Shown here: piece by piece, positions 17,584 to 26,297 of the stretch | Numbering within the stretch: position 1 is the first letter of the stretch | Layout: every line of letters starts with the position of its first letter | NCBI RefSeq assembly: GCF_013426735.1 | Contig: NZ_AP023273.1 | Location: 1,098,883 to 1,162,882 of the forward strand | DNA from: Agrobacterium vitis | GTDB taxonomy: Bacteria > Pseudomonadota > Alphaproteobacteria > Rhizobiales > Rhizobiaceae | DNA length: 64,000 nucleotides | Direction: 5' to 3' | Position numbers and translations under genes: made by a program | Notes under the pieces: generated by a model | What the model was told of the DNA's origin: nothing | Databases searched by the model: none | What the model saw: the letters and a program-made list of their open reading frames with translations, nothing else

Positions 17584-18693
17584 TCAGCCCTTCCGGCTCT
17601 TGAGCTGGCCTGCCAGATCCAGCCATTGCTGCGCCCGGCGCGCCCAGGTGAAGTGGGTCCGGACATAGTCCGTCCGTTCCTGGCGCCGTGCTGCGGCCGC
17701 CGCTGGATCTCGCTTCATCGCAACCAAAGCCTCGCTGGCAAATTCGATATAATTCTGCGCGAGTTGCCGGTAGGATGGTGCCATATCCATGAACTGACCG
17801 AGTCCATTTAGAACTTCCGGTAACGCACCAAGTCGCGTCGTCAGCACATCCGCCCCGCTAGCCAAGGCTTCGACAGCGGCTATGCAAAATGTTTCCGCGA
17901 ATGTCGATGGATAAGTCAAAGCAGCTGCATTCCCCATGACATCAGCCAGTTTTTTCTGCGAAACCGAATCTTGGTAAGTCACACCCGCTAGGCTGCGTGC
18001 AACTTCATAGAGATAGGCATTGGGGTCATTCTGCCCATCAGCTGTATAAATCTTTACGCCCGAGAAAATTTTAAGCTCTGCCCCTGACACCCGGGCGCGA
18101 ATGGATGGAAAAGCTAACAGTAGAATATCCAATCCGCGAAAGGGTGTGCTGGTATAGGTCAGGACTGGCGGAGCGCCGATCTCAAACCATGCCGGTTGCA
18201 AGGGACGCTCCAGAAACGCAGGAGATACTGCATTGCCGATCACCGCCGCCCGCGTTGGTTCAAGGCCAAAGGCCGTGGCATAATCGTTGAGCTGCCAATC
18301 GCTCACCATGACAAAGGCGTCCCAGACGGCACGTTCCTCCGCATTGCGCAGGGTCGAAACCGACACCTGATCGGCAGCATGATGGCAATAGAGCACCATG
18401 GGAATACTCTTCGGTACGACCTGACGAAATTTGATGCCCAACGCCACCGATACCACGACGACGATATCGAATTGGCCGAACCCCTCACGCCCGATCGTAC
18501 TGCTTGCCACCAGCCGAACACCTCTGACCACCCGCTCCCGGCTGGGATTGTTCATCAGGGTCACCGTGGCACCAGCCTTGACCAATTCCTCGGAAAGATA
18601 GGCAATGGCGGATTGCGTGCCGCCGAGTGGCTTTTGCAGCGGCGTTTCCGGGTCGTAATCACCACCACCCGGATCGAGAAACAGAAAATTCAC
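17584..18693 (-). CDS. group 1 glycosyltransferase (GT4-like)
   Basis: A 369-residue GT-B-fold enzyme. The N-terminus has GGTQSAIAYLSEELVKAG, typical of a GT4 acceptor domain. The C-terminal half has FRGLDILLLAFP and the donor-binding region around TFAETFCIAAVEALASGADV. It probably transfers a sugar to a surface glycan, lipid or protein. It starts with GTG preceded by GGGGG. No polysaccharide cluster surrounds it; the upstream neighbour on the same strand is a methyltransferase-like protein. Confidence 0.8.
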   Translation of the reverse strand: MNFLFLDPGGGDYDPETPLQKPLGGTQSAIAYLSEELVKAGATVTLMNNPSRERVVRGVRLVASSTIGREGFGQFDIVVVVSVALGIKFRQVVPKSIPMVLYCHHAADQVSVSTLRNAEERAVWDAFVMVSDWQLNDYATAFGLEPTRAAVIGNAVSPAFLERPLQPAWFEIGAPPVLTYTSTPFRGLDILLLAFPSIRARVSGAELKIFSGVKIYTADGQNDPNAYLYEVARSLAGVTYQDSVSQKKLADVMGNAAALTYPSTFAETFCIAAVEALASGADVLTTRLGALPEVLNGLGQFMDMAPSYRQLAQNYIEFASEALVAMKRDPAAAAARRQERTDYVRTHFTWARRAQQWLDLAGQLKSRKG

Positions 18694-18729
18694 GCAGCCC
18701 CCAATGACTCACGTCAGCAATATTTCGAA

Positions 18730-19494
18730 TCAACCTGACAAAGTATAGATGACCTTGTGAACAATCCGGTAGTCCTTGCTCTCTTCCCCCAGCGGCACGA
18801 CGGGCCAATCCCAGCCATGCTCTGCTTCAGGCGGAGCAATACCCGCCAGAAGATCGGTTTCCTCGCGCAGCACATCATTGCGGTCGATGACGGAGAAGGA
18901 AATATCCGTGAGAAGACAGGTGCGGGCGGGCAATAGTGCCAGCCCGTCGAGATGGGCGCGGATCAGCCGGGCGACGCTATCCCAGGGCATCGCCCCCGCC
19001 TGCTCCCCGGCCAGGCGCTTTTTGGCACCCATACCGATCTGGGAAAGAAGATTGGCCGAGACCACCAGATCAAGCCAGGGAACGCGACGCAGGAAATCCA
19101 GCGGTTCCGGCACCTCTCCCTGTTTCAGTGCATCGTAGCCGGAGAGATCGCGCTCTATAAAGCGGACGTTTTTCAGCCCCTTCATCGCCACCCAGGCCCT
19201 AACACTGGCAACATGCACCAGATCCACCAACACGACGGTATCGAAGGCCCGTGACAATTCCAAAACAGGCACATCGCGCAGCAGGCCGGAGCCAAGCACG
19301 ACAACCGTTCGGCGCGGCATGATCGGCTGTGCCGCATGTAGGATCGACCGCTTGCAGTTGCGCTCATGCTCGGCCCAATCGCTGGCGCAGCGACGAGCGC
19401 GCGACCAGAGATTGATGGAATAGCGGATATAAGGCCGATGCGCTTTCGACGTCACCCACCATGTTGCCGCGTAATTCAGCGCTTCGAGGATCAT
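18730..19494 (-). CDS. Rossmann-fold, methyltransferase-like protein of unknown function
   Basis: A 254-residue cytoplasmic protein. After a basic N-terminal region, TVVVLGSGLLRDVPVLELS and VVLVDLVH look like the SAM-binding glycine loop and acidic strand of class I methyltransferases, and VRFIERDLSGY follows at the expected distance. It is not matched to a named family. It is followed after 36 bases by the glycosyltransferase gene, so the two are probably co-transcribed and may modify the same glycan. Confidence 0.55.
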   Translation of the reverse strand: MILEALNYAATWWVTSKAHRPYIRYSINLWSRARRCASDWAEHERNCKRSILHAAQPIMPRRTVVVLGSGLLRDVPVLELSRAFDTVVLVDLVHVASVRAWVAMKGLKNVRFIERDLSGYDALKQGEVPEPLDFLRRVPWLDLVVSANLLSQIGMGAKKRLAGEQAGAMPWDSVARLIRAHLDGLALLPARTCLLTDISFSVIDRNDVLREETDLLAGIAPPEAEHGWDWPVVPLGEESKDYRIVHKVIYTLSG

Positions 19495-19606
19495 TCCCGG
19501 CCTATAGCATCGGCGTCGGGCCGAAACCAGCCTTCGGCCTTGCCGCTCAAGGCGTCATCCACTAAGACAGCCGCAACACACACTCCCCTAGCATTCGGTG
19601 CCGATC

Positions 19607-21202
19607 ATGAGCGAAAAGACCAAAAAGCCCCAGAAACTGAGAGCCCGCCTGCCGCGTGGTTTCGTGGATCGGCAAGCCCATGATATCCGCGCTGTCAACG
19701 AGATGACCGCGAAAATCCGCGAAGTCTATGAGCGCTACGGCTTCGATCCCATTGAGACGCCGCTGTTTGAATATACCGATGCGCTTGGCAAGTTCCTGCC
19801 CGACAGCGACCGCCCCAACGAAGGCGTGTTCTCGCTTCAGGACGATGACGAGCAATGGATGAGCCTGCGCTACGACCTGACCGCACCGCTCGCCCGCCAT
19901 GTCGCGGAAAATTTCAACGAGATCCAGCTGCCCTACCGCACCTACCGCGCCGGCTATGTGTTCCGCAACGAAAAGCCGGGTCCGGGCCGCTTCCGCCAGT
20001 TCATGCAGTTCGATGCCGACAGCGTTGGCGCGCCGGGCGTGCAGGCTGATGCCGAAATGTGCATGATGATGGCCGATACTCTGGAAGCACTGGGCATCAA
20101 GCGTGGTGATTACGTGATCCGGGTGAACAACCGCAAGGTGTTGGATGGGGTGCTTGAAACAATTGGTCTTGGGGGTAACGATAAAGCCACTCAACGTTTG
20201 AACGCACTACGCGCCATCGACAAATTAGATAAATTCGGTCCGGAGGGCGTGAAGCTTTTGCTCGGCCAAGGGCGCAAGGACGAATCTGGCGACTTCACAA
20301 AAGGCGTAGGGCTTAGCGAGCCTCAAGTAACCAAATTGCTCGAGTTTATCGCTATCTTGCAGACCGCTGAAGCTATGCTTGGGTCTCATCCTCTAATGCA
20401 GAATCCGGTTCCCGGCATTGTGCTGGACGGACCTAAAGCAGTGCGCGGCGCGATATTTGACACTCTTCACAATAACTTCAAGGACTCCCCCATTGGAGTT
20501 GAAGGTATCTTTGAACTTAAGCAAATTTGGCAATTAGTTGAGTCAGCAGGCTACGGCCCTGACCGCATCAAAATAGACCCCTCCGTCGTCCGCGGCCTAG
20601 AATACTACACCGGCCCCGTCTATGAAGCCGAACTGACCTTCGACGTCACCAACGAAAAAGGCGAAAAGGTCGTGTTTGGCTCGGTCGGCGGCGGTGGGCG
20701 GTATGATGGCCTCGTATCGCGCTTCATGGGCCAGCCCGTTCCGGCCACCGGCTTTTCCATTGGCGTCTCCCGCCTGATGACGGCCTTGAAGAACCTGGGC
20801 AAGCTGGGTGCTGACGAAGTAATCGCGCCGGTTCTGATCACGGTCATGGATGGCGATGTCGAGAGCATGGGGCGCTATCAGCGCTTTACCCAGGCGCTTC
20901 GCAATGAAGGCATTCGCGCTGAAATGTATCAGGGCAACTGGAAGAAATTCGGCAATCAGCTGAAATATGCCGATCGTCGCGGCTCCCCCATCGCCATCAT
21001 CCAGGGCGGCGATGAGCGCGAACAGGGCGTGGTGCAGATCAAAGACCTGATCGAAGGCAAGCGTCTGTCGGGCGAGATCACCGACAACACCGAATGGCGC
21101 GAAGCCCGCGTGGCGCAAATTGTCGTGCCGGAAGCAGAGCTTGTTGCCAAGGTGAAAGAAATTCTGGCCGCCCAGGCGGAAGATCGGGCGCGGGCGAAGT
21201 AG
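19607..21202 (+). CDS. hisS: histidyl-tRNA synthetase
   Basis: Charges tRNA-His in the cytoplasm. The 531-residue class IIa synthetase shows motif 2 ([22 protein letters not shown] region) and the histidine-specific block [13 protein letters not shown]. The C-terminal anticodon-binding domain is present. The ATG at 19607 is preferred over GTG at 19598. Codons between about 20155 and 20600 (residues about 184-331) are much less GC-biased than the rest, with TTA, CTA and ATA codons. The frame is nevertheless intact. It heads a histidine cluster with hisZ-hisG further downstream. Confidence 0.95.
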   Translation: MSEKTKKPQKLRARLPRGFVDRQAHDIRAVNEMTAKIREVYERYGFDPIETPLFEYTDALGKFLPDSDRPNEGVFSLQDDDEQWMSLRYDLTAPLARHVAENFNEIQLPYRTYRAGYVFRNEKPGPGRFRQFMQFDADSVGAPGVQADAEMCMMMADTLEALGIKRGDYVIRVNNRKVLDGVLETIGLGGNDKATQRLNALRAIDKLDKFGPEGVKLLLGQGRKDESGDFTKGVGLSEPQVTKLLEFIAILQTAEAMLGSHPLMQNPVPGIVLDGPKAVRGAIFDTLHNNFKDSPIGVEGIFELKQIWQLVESAGYGPDRIKIDPSVVRGLEYYTGPVYEAELTFDVTNEKGEKVVFGSVGGGGRYDGLVSRFMGQPVPATGFSIGVSRLMTALKNLGKLGADEVIAPVLITVMDGDVESMGRYQRFTQALRNEGIRAEMYQGNWKKFGNQLKYADRRGSPIAIIQGGDEREQGVVQIKDLIEGKRLSGEITDNTEWREARVAQIVVPEAELVAKVKEILAAQAEDRARAK

Positions 21203-21286
21203 GGTTTTCGAAGTCGGCAAAAGAGAATATTACGCCCTCTAACGCCCCCTTCCCCCTCCACTCTTTATACGCTAGAACCAATTCAG

Positions 21287-21542
21287 GATCGGTTGTAACG
21301 CACCGATCCCGGAGCGTAGAAACTCCTCGAGAAGCGGCCGGTGTCGGTCGTTATAAAGACACCCCTCAGCCATAGGTTTGTGGCTGAGGCGGTGGGCTAT
21401 GTCTATATGGTCCACTCTCCATCCTTCTATGGTCGGGGAGGCCTTGGCGTATGTCCAGAGCTTCGGCTTAAAGGCCAGGGCGGTCGTTCTTCTTGCGGCT
21501 TTTCTACCTCCCCGATCGCCAGAGACCGTTCTCTGGCGATCG
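21287..21542 (+). ncRNA. hairpin-rich region, candidate structured RNA or long leader
   Basis: Four perfect stems lie in 256 bases. GGATCGGT/ACCGATCC is at 21287-21310. GGTGTC/GACACC is near 21340-21363. CCTCAGCCA/TGGCTGAGG is at 21364-21389. A 12-bp stem CGATCGCCAGAG/CTCTGGCGATCG is at 21513-21542. The last stem ends 18 bases before the Shine-Dalgarno of the 146-aa gene. No known RNA family was recognised. It may be a regulatory leader, a separate small RNA, or another intergenic repeat. Confidence 0.4.
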
Positions 21543-21573
21543 CTTGGTTTTCAAGCGTGGGAGGCAATGGACA

Positions 21574-22014
21574 ATGGCCGATTACAACCTCTGGGCCGAT
21601 CTTTTCGATACGTGGCAATCCTCATCCGACTGGATCAAGGCGCTGGTCATCGTGACACCGCCGGTTTTTGCGATCAGCGTGTTGGCCCTGCTGCTGCGCC
21701 ACAGGCGGGAGAGACCGGGAACACCACCCGAAGTGGCAATTTACCAACCGCCCCAGCGCCCGGAAGACTCGGCGGAGATTGTCGACGTCACCATTCTCGA
21801 CGCGGCAACAAACCTTCAAACCCGGATCGAGGAAGCCCGCAACGCCCTGCTGCCACAGAACCGCACCCTGCCCGACAGCGAAGAATTGGGGCGCCGGACC
21901 ATCCGTCAGCAGATCGAACAGATCATTCTCGAAGAATACCACCGCCAGTCCGATCCGGCTGACGCCCTTGAGCGCGTGCGGCAATTCTTGAGACAACACC
22001 AGACCCTCGGATAG
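21574..22014 (+). CDS. single-span membrane protein of unknown function
   Basis: A 146-residue protein. One transmembrane segment is predicted by eye at about 20-41 (IKALVIVTPPVFAISVLALLLR), followed by a positively charged stop and a hydrophilic, helix-rich cytoplasmic tail of about 100 residues with many Glu, Arg and Gln. The start at 21574 has GGGAGG 9 bases upstream; the frame is open from 21493. No family was recognised. It lies between hisS and hisZ but its product shows no link to histidine synthesis. Confidence 0.65.
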   Translation: MADYNLWADLFDTWQSSSDWIKALVIVTPPVFAISVLALLLRHRRERPGTPPEVAIYQPPQRPEDSAEIVDVTILDAATNLQTRIEEARNALLPQNRTLPDSEELGRRTIRQQIEQIILEEYHRQSDPADALERVRQFLRQHQTLG

Positions 22015-22017
22015 GCC

Positions 22018-22191
22018 CAGACTGCTGACAAAGCCCTTGCATGTATCCTCAACGTCATGCTCGGCCTTGTGCCGAGCATCTAAGCACGATAATTTAATCC
22101 ATCAACGTCAAAGACTTATTCGGAGACAGCAGACCCTCGGGACAAGCCCGAGGGTGACGAAATGCCGAGATCGGAGTTTGTCAATAAACTG
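22018..22191. repeat. RIME-like repeat with terminal inverted repeats, copy B
   Basis: The element begins CAGACTGCTGACAAA and ends TTTGTCAATAAACTG, an imperfect 15-bp terminal inverted repeat (11 of 15 match). It contains the palindromes ATGCTCGGC/GCCGAGCAT (near 22056-22078) and CCCTCGGG/CCCGAGGG (near 22134-22154). Most of its length matches the copy at 59703-59874 in the same orientation. Inner modules match 2995-3122 in the opposite orientation. It starts 4 bases after the stop of the 146-aa gene. Confidence 0.85.
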
Positions 22192-22309
22192 GACCCTCTC
22201 AGGGGGCCGTCATTTGCCTGAGGATTGACGATAACCAAGGCGTTTGCGGGGTGACGCCCCGCTCTAGCTCCGGTAATCTGAAGCGGCAGCGAAGGCCACG
22301 GAGACCGTT

Positions 22310-22639
22310 TTGCAAGACAGCGCCCCCATTCCAGTTTCGCAATGGAACGAGATGAAAAAGCTCGAAGCCTCGTGGTTCGACCGGCTGTCCACCGTCTGCC
22401 TCACCGTCGGCGTGGCCGCGCCCATCGCCGCCAGCAGCCTTTCGCCGAATGGTGATCATAAATTACCGCTGCTTGGCTTCGTCTTCTGGATTTTTCTGGC
22501 AACACGACGTCACTTGATGAATTGGCTTCGCCCCCCTCATCCCCCTGCCGGGGACTTCTCCCCGCTGGGGAGAAGAGGTCAACACGACAGCACTGAGTCT
22601 TATCGTGAGGCTGCGGGAAACCGCTTTTGCTGCGCGTAG
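22310..22639 (+). CDS. small membrane protein of unknown function, C-terminus formed by a repeat
   Basis: A 109-residue frame starting with TTG (SD GGAG) or at ATG 22352. A hydrophobic segment is present at about 28-44 and another at 51-63 (LPLLGFVFWIFLA). The codons after about 22525 lie within a palindromic intergenic repeat, so the last 35 residues (from about WLRPPHPP on) are probably not original protein. The native gene may have ended earlier. Function unknown. Confidence 0.45.
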   Translation: MQDSAPIPVSQWNEMKKLEASWFDRLSTVCLTVGVAAPIAASSLSPNGDHKLPLLGFVFWIFLATRRHLMNWLRPPHPPAGDFSPLGRRGQHDSTESYREAAGNRFCCA

Positions 22640-22725
22640 AAGGCACAAGGATGCCGCAGGTCTCTTCTCCCAATCGGGGAGAAGGTGGCGGCAGAGGCAA
22701 GAGGGGGCGGCGAAGCCGAAAAACG
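22523..22725. repeat. imperfect inverted-repeat element with internal hairpin
   Basis: The left arm (about 22527-22582) and the right arm (about 22660-22720) are near complements. Each contains an inner palindrome CTTCTCCCC/GGGGAGAAG. The spacer between them is about 80 bases. This resembles dispersed palindromic elements common in Agrobacterium and Rhizobium intergenic DNA. No second copy is in this window. It overlaps the end of the preceding small reading frame. Confidence 0.6.
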
Positions 22726-22856
22726 TTTGCGGCGTGTACTGTGCTTTCCGAACCTCACAGACGCTCGATTCTTTTGTTATCGTTTGTCTTTTCGGGACAG
22801 CCGGGGTCCACTTTTCCCTGCCAAACTGGTAGGTTCTCTATTCTGGAGATGAAACA

Positions 22857-22964
22857 GTGACAAGTTTTGAGCAGATATACACTGTCATGCCGCTTGGCCT
22901 GCTGGTTCTGGCCGGGGGCCTGCTGGCCTATAAAAAATGGCAGCATAGCCAGACCCATCATTGA
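22857..22964 (+). CDS. possible 35-aa single-span membrane protein
   Basis: A GTG start preceded by CTGGAG opens a 36-codon frame. The product is short, with one hydrophobic helix (MPLGLLVLAGGLLAYKKW) and a His-rich end (QHSQTHH). The layout, short polar N-terminus, one helix, then basic residues, is that of many genuine small membrane proteins. It sits 64 bases before hisZ. No homologue was recognised; it could be chance. Confidence 0.4.
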   Translation: MTSFEQIYTVMPLGLLVLAGGLLAYKKWQHSQTHH

Positions 22965-23028
22965 CATAACAGTCAAAGGGTGGTGTTCGGATTATCCCGA
23001 ATGCATGCGTAACTGACCGGGATAGTCA

Positions 23029-24147
23029 ATGCCTCTGATCAATATGCCGGATTTCGCCGGTGCTCTTCTTGACGACTTTGCCGCGCGTGGCGCAGCAAGG
23101 GTCGATACCCCGGTTATCCAGCCCGCCGAGCCGTTTCTGGATATGGCGGGCGAGGATCTGCGCCGCCGAATTTTCCTTACCGAAAGCGAGACCGGCGAAA
23201 GCCTGTGCCTGCGGCCGGAATTTACCATTCCCGTCTGTCTCAGCCATATCGAAAACGCCACCGGCACGCCGAAACGCTACGCCTATCTGGGTGAAGTGTT
23301 TCGCCAGCGTCGCGAAGGCGGCAATGAATTCTATCAGGCTGGCATTGAAGATCTTGGCGAGCCCGCCACCGCCCGCGCCGATGCCCGCGCCATTAATGAT
23401 GCCATCGGCATTCTGCACAAGCTGCTGCCCGGACGTCCGCTGACCATCATGCTCGGCGATCAGGCGGTGTTTGAGGCCGTGGTCAAGACGCTGGGTCTAC
23501 CCTCCGGCTGGCAAAGACGGCTGATCCAGGCGTTTGGCGACAGCACCCATCTCGATCAATTGTTGAAAACCCTCGCCAGCCCACAAACGGCGCATGGTCT
23601 CGATCCGGCTGTGGAAGCGCTGCTATCGTCCGGCGACGAAGCCGGGCTGATCGCCCATCTCGACCGGACCATGGAAGACACCGGCTATTCCACCAATGCC
23701 AGCCGCAGCCCCCGCGAAATTGCCGCGAGGCTGAAGGAAAAGCTGGCGCTGGCCGAAACCCGGCTGGATGGCGCCGCCCTTTTGCTGCTGCGCGAGTTTC
23801 TATCGCTGGAATTACCACTGAGCGAAGCCGCCTCAGCCTTGGCGGGCTTTGCTGATGCGGCGGGTCTGTCGCTGGGTGCGGCTCTTGCAGGGTTTGAGGC
23901 ACGGATCGCCGCACTGACCGACCTTGGCGTCGATCTCTCCCGGATCACCTATCGCGCCGCCTTTGGTCGACCACTGGATTATTATACCGGGCTGGTGTTT
24001 GAAGTGGCGCTTTCCGGCGAAGCCGCCGTTTTGGCCGGTGGCGGACGGTTCGACCGGCTGCTGACCCTGCTCGGTGCAAAACACACCATTCCCGCCGTCG
24101 GCTTCTCCCTCTGGCTGGACCGCATTGAACTGGCGAGGGCACGCTGA
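23029..24147 (+). CDS. hisZ: ATP phosphoribosyltransferase regulatory subunit
   Basis: A 372-residue HisRS-like paralogue without aminoacylation activity that binds the short HisG and allows feedback control of the first step of histidine synthesis. It retains class II synthetase features such as [23 protein letters not shown] and the [13 protein letters not shown] block. It lacks the anticodon-binding domain, as expected for HisZ. The stop overlaps the hisG start (ATGA), showing translational coupling. Confidence 0.93.
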   Translation: MPLINMPDFAGALLDDFAARGAARVDTPVIQPAEPFLDMAGEDLRRRIFLTESETGESLCLRPEFTIPVCLSHIENATGTPKRYAYLGEVFRQRREGGNEFYQAGIEDLGEPATARADARAINDAIGILHKLLPGRPLTIMLGDQAVFEAVVKTLGLPSGWQRRLIQAFGDSTHLDQLLKTLASPQTAHGLDPAVEALLSSGDEAGLIAHLDRTMEDTGYSTNASRSPREIAARLKEKLALAETRLDGAALLLLREFLSLELPLSEAASALAGFADAAGLSLGAALAGFEARIAALTDLGVDLSRITYRAAFGRPLDYYTGLVFEVALSGEAAVLAGGGRFDRLLTLLGAKHTIPAVGFSLWLDRIELARAR

Positions 24148-24839
24148 TGACCATTACCATCGGATTGCCCTCCAAGGGCCGGATGAAGGAAGACGCCTCG
24201 GCGATTTTTGCCCGTGCAGGGCTGACCATTACCGCTGTCGGCAATGACCGCTCCTATCGCGGCCGGGTCGAAGGCGAGGATATCGAGATTGCCTATCTTT
24301 CCGCCTCGGAAATTTCCCGCGAAATCGGCAATGGAACCGTCGATTTCGGCGTCACCGGTGAAGATTTGATCCGCGAAGAGCTGGCGGATGCCGATAAGCG
24401 GGTGGAAATCGCCGCACGGCTTGGTTTTGGCCATGCCGATGTGGTGGTGGCCGTACCTGACATCTGGCTGGACGTGGACAGCATGGCTGATCTGGGGGAT
24501 GTGGCGCAGGAATTTCGCGCCCGCCACGGCCGAAGGCTGGCGATAGCCACCAAATACTGGCGCCTGACCCAGCAGTTCTTCTCCCGCCAGCATGGTATCC
24601 AGCTTTACCGGATCGTCGAAAGCCTCGGCGCCACCGAAGGCGCACCCGCCGCTGGCCAGGCCGACATAATCGTTGATATCACCTCCACCGGCTCAACCCT
24701 GCGGGCAAACCACCTGAAAGTGTTGAGTGATGGCATCATCCTGCGCTCACAAGCGTGCCTGGTTCGCGCCCGCAAGCCAGAGCATGAAGGCAATGCTCAG
24801 ATTGGCAAAATCATCGACGCTGTCAGAAGCGCACTCTGA
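24147..24839 (+). CDS. hisG: ATP phosphoribosyltransferase, short catalytic subunit
   Basis: Catalyses condensation of ATP with PRPP, the first committed step of histidine synthesis. The 230-residue length is that of the HisZ-dependent short form. The PRPP-binding loop is seen at [13 protein letters not shown], and [13 protein letters not shown] is the family N-terminus. The gene overlaps hisZ by one base and is followed by a rho-independent terminator at 24903-24939. Confidence 0.95.
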   Translation: MTITIGLPSKGRMKEDASAIFARAGLTITAVGNDRSYRGRVEGEDIEIAYLSASEISREIGNGTVDFGVTGEDLIREELADADKRVEIAARLGFGHADVVVAVPDIWLDVDSMADLGDVAQEFRARHGRRLAIATKYWRLTQQFFSRQHGIQLYRIVESLGATEGAPAAGQADIIVDITSTGSTLRANHLKVLSDGIILRSQACLVRARKPEHEGNAQIGKIIDAVRSAL

Positions 24840-24902
24840 ATTATCAGAGTAAACGTAATGTAGTTGACTGCTTCCAACATTTCCCAAATTCAATAATGAC
24901 GT

Positions 24903-24939
24903 AAAAGCCCAGGGTCTGAATAGACGCTGGGCTTTTTTT
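24903..24939 (+). terminator. rho-independent terminator of hisZG
   Basis: AAAAGCCCAG pairs with CTGGGCTTTT around a loop of about 14 bases, followed by a run of seven T. It lies 64 bases after the hisG stop and marks the left edge of the AT-rich island. Confidence 0.9.
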
Positions 24940-25350
24940 CGGAAAAATTTATATTTCACTAAATAGAATTGAATACATGTTTATTAAACCTGAATATATA
25001 AAACACACAGAATGTAATTTTTGATAATTATTTAAATTTGAAATATCGTATCATCGTTTTTATGTAAAAGTACTTTATGGCGCAAATCGATGGCTAAATT
25101 GATTTAAAATATCTATTTTACGACATTTTCAGTATGTATTTATGGAAAAAATATCAAATAATGATATTTACTTCATAATAAATAATTGACTCCCGCAAAA
25201 ATAAAAACCTAAATGATGTACACGGAAAAATGATGATAAATGAATTTATATTTTACAACAGAATATAAATGAGCGTTATTTCCATGTATTTAACATGCAA
25301 TAACTTTTCTAATTTTTCCGTGATTGTTCATTTTATCATATCTGGGGGTA
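24940..25350. other. AT-rich intergenic island, no convincing gene
   Basis: About 400 bases are strikingly AT-rich compared with the GC-rich genome around them, with many A and T runs and short stop-interrupted frames. The only frames are under 20 codons and lack ribosome-binding sites. The stretch ends at the Shine-Dalgarno of the small peptide gene. It probably acts as the promoter/regulatory region of that gene. AT-rich DNA of this kind is bound by MucR/Ros-type silencers in rhizobia, but binding here is inference. Confidence 0.7.
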
Positions 25351-25482
25351 ATGATGAAATACCATATGAAAGCACTTCTTATTGTATCGTTGTTCTTGGG
25401 CACTGGTGAAACACTCACCATAGCAAACGCAGGGGTCTGCAATCCGTTCACTAAGGTTTGCTCCGGCCCTCACGGTGGCTAA
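25351..25482 (+). CDS. putative secreted two-cysteine peptide
   Basis: A 43-codon gene with a strong Shine-Dalgarno (GGGGG, 4-5 bases before ATG). The product has a classical signal peptide: basic start (MMKYHMK), hydrophobic core (ALLIVSLFLG) and cleavage-site residues ANA. The predicted mature peptide is only 16 residues, GVCNPFTKVCSGPHGG, with two cysteines spaced by six residues that could form a disulfide loop. It is preceded by an AT-rich island and followed by a terminator at 25582-25610. No homologue is recognised; no processing or export gene is adjacent. Confidence 0.6.
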   Translation: MMKYHMKALLIVSLFLGTGETLTIANAGVCNPFTKVCSGPHGG

Positions 25483-25575
25483 GGCTGTTTAGAGTTTGTC
25501 AGGGAAAACAGGGGTTCCTTTCCCTGACAAATTACCAGCCGATGACCGTGATCCATAACAGCATGCCGTTCAAAG

Positions 25576-25612
25576 CAAAAAGCCCGTCGGATCGCTCCGG
25601 CGGGCCTTTGTA
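25576..25612. terminator. bidirectional rho-independent terminator
   Basis: GCCCGTCGGA (25582-25591) pairs with TCCGGCGGGC (25596-25605), with one G-T pair and a 4-base loop. A-rich sequence on the left and CTTTG/TATTT on the right give weak T runs on both strands. It lies between the small peptide gene and the convergent DoxX gene and can serve both. Confidence 0.75.
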
Positions 25613-25684
25613 TTTATCCCGGCTTGAAAAGAGCCGGTCGATACAGGAAATTTTTATCGGCTATATTGAATAGCCCCCTGCATA

Positions 25685-26131
25685 TCAGGCAAGCGCCAGC
25701 TTACCACCGCGACGGGCGTCCAGCGAGTAGGCGCCAGCTCCGACCGTTGCCAGCAGGATATAAGCGCCAGCAAGGGTGAAGTTCTTCATCATCATGATGC
25801 CGTTCAGTGTGTTGATCCAGCCGAGTGCTGCATCCGGCCAGCCGGGAACAGCAACCGTGCCGCTATGGAAGACAGCGCCGGTGAAGATGCAAAACAGCGC
25901 CAAGGCCCAGCCAACGATCTTCGTCTGAAAGCCGACGAGGACGGAAAGACCCGTGATCAACTCAAACGCACCGGCCAGATAAGCCAGAGCCGTCGCAGCA
26001 GGCAGTCCAGCGCCAGTGATCATGCCGGCCGTGGAAGCCGGATCGGTCAGTTTGCCAAAGCCAGACAGAATGAAAATGAAGGAGAGAAGAATTCTGGCGA
26101 GCAGAAGGATCGCGTTATTGGTATTTGACAT
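25685..26131 (-). CDS. DoxX-family membrane protein
   Basis: A 148-residue inner-membrane protein with four hydrophobic helices. LLARILLSFIFILSGFGKLTDP at the N-terminus is the DoxX signature. Members act in redox or thiol stress or as quinone-linked subunits, but most are uncharacterised. The start at 26131 has GGAG upstream and is preferred over the open frame to 26197. It is divergent from the glutathione transferase gene, 166 bases away, which may share its stress response. Confidence 0.85.
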   Translation of the reverse strand: MSNTNNAILLLARILLSFIFILSGFGKLTDPASTAGMITGAGLPAATALAYLAGAFELITGLSVLVGFQTKIVGWALALFCIFTGAVFHSGTVAVPGWPDAALGWINTLNGIMMMKNFTLAGAYILLATVGAGAYSLDARRGGKLALA

Positions 26132-26297
26132 GGAAGGCTCCAGTGTGATGACTGCGGGGCGCAAATTGGTTAGAAAACTGTGAAGCCGTTTTCCCACATC
26201 TCTACTGTTTCAGATAGGTGGACAATAATTGACGTATCGTTCACAATTTGAGAACAAACACCATCTTCGACACCCTGGCATTCATTAGGATATTGTC

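Noticed and set aside
21203..23028. tRNA, 6S, SRP or RNase P RNA gene in the hisS-hisZ gap
   Set aside because: Conserved cores of these RNAs were not found; the stems fit leader or repeat structures better.
25138..25188. Short ATG frame of 15 codons in the AT-rich island
   Set aside because: No ribosome-binding site and of a length expected by chance in AT-rich DNA.
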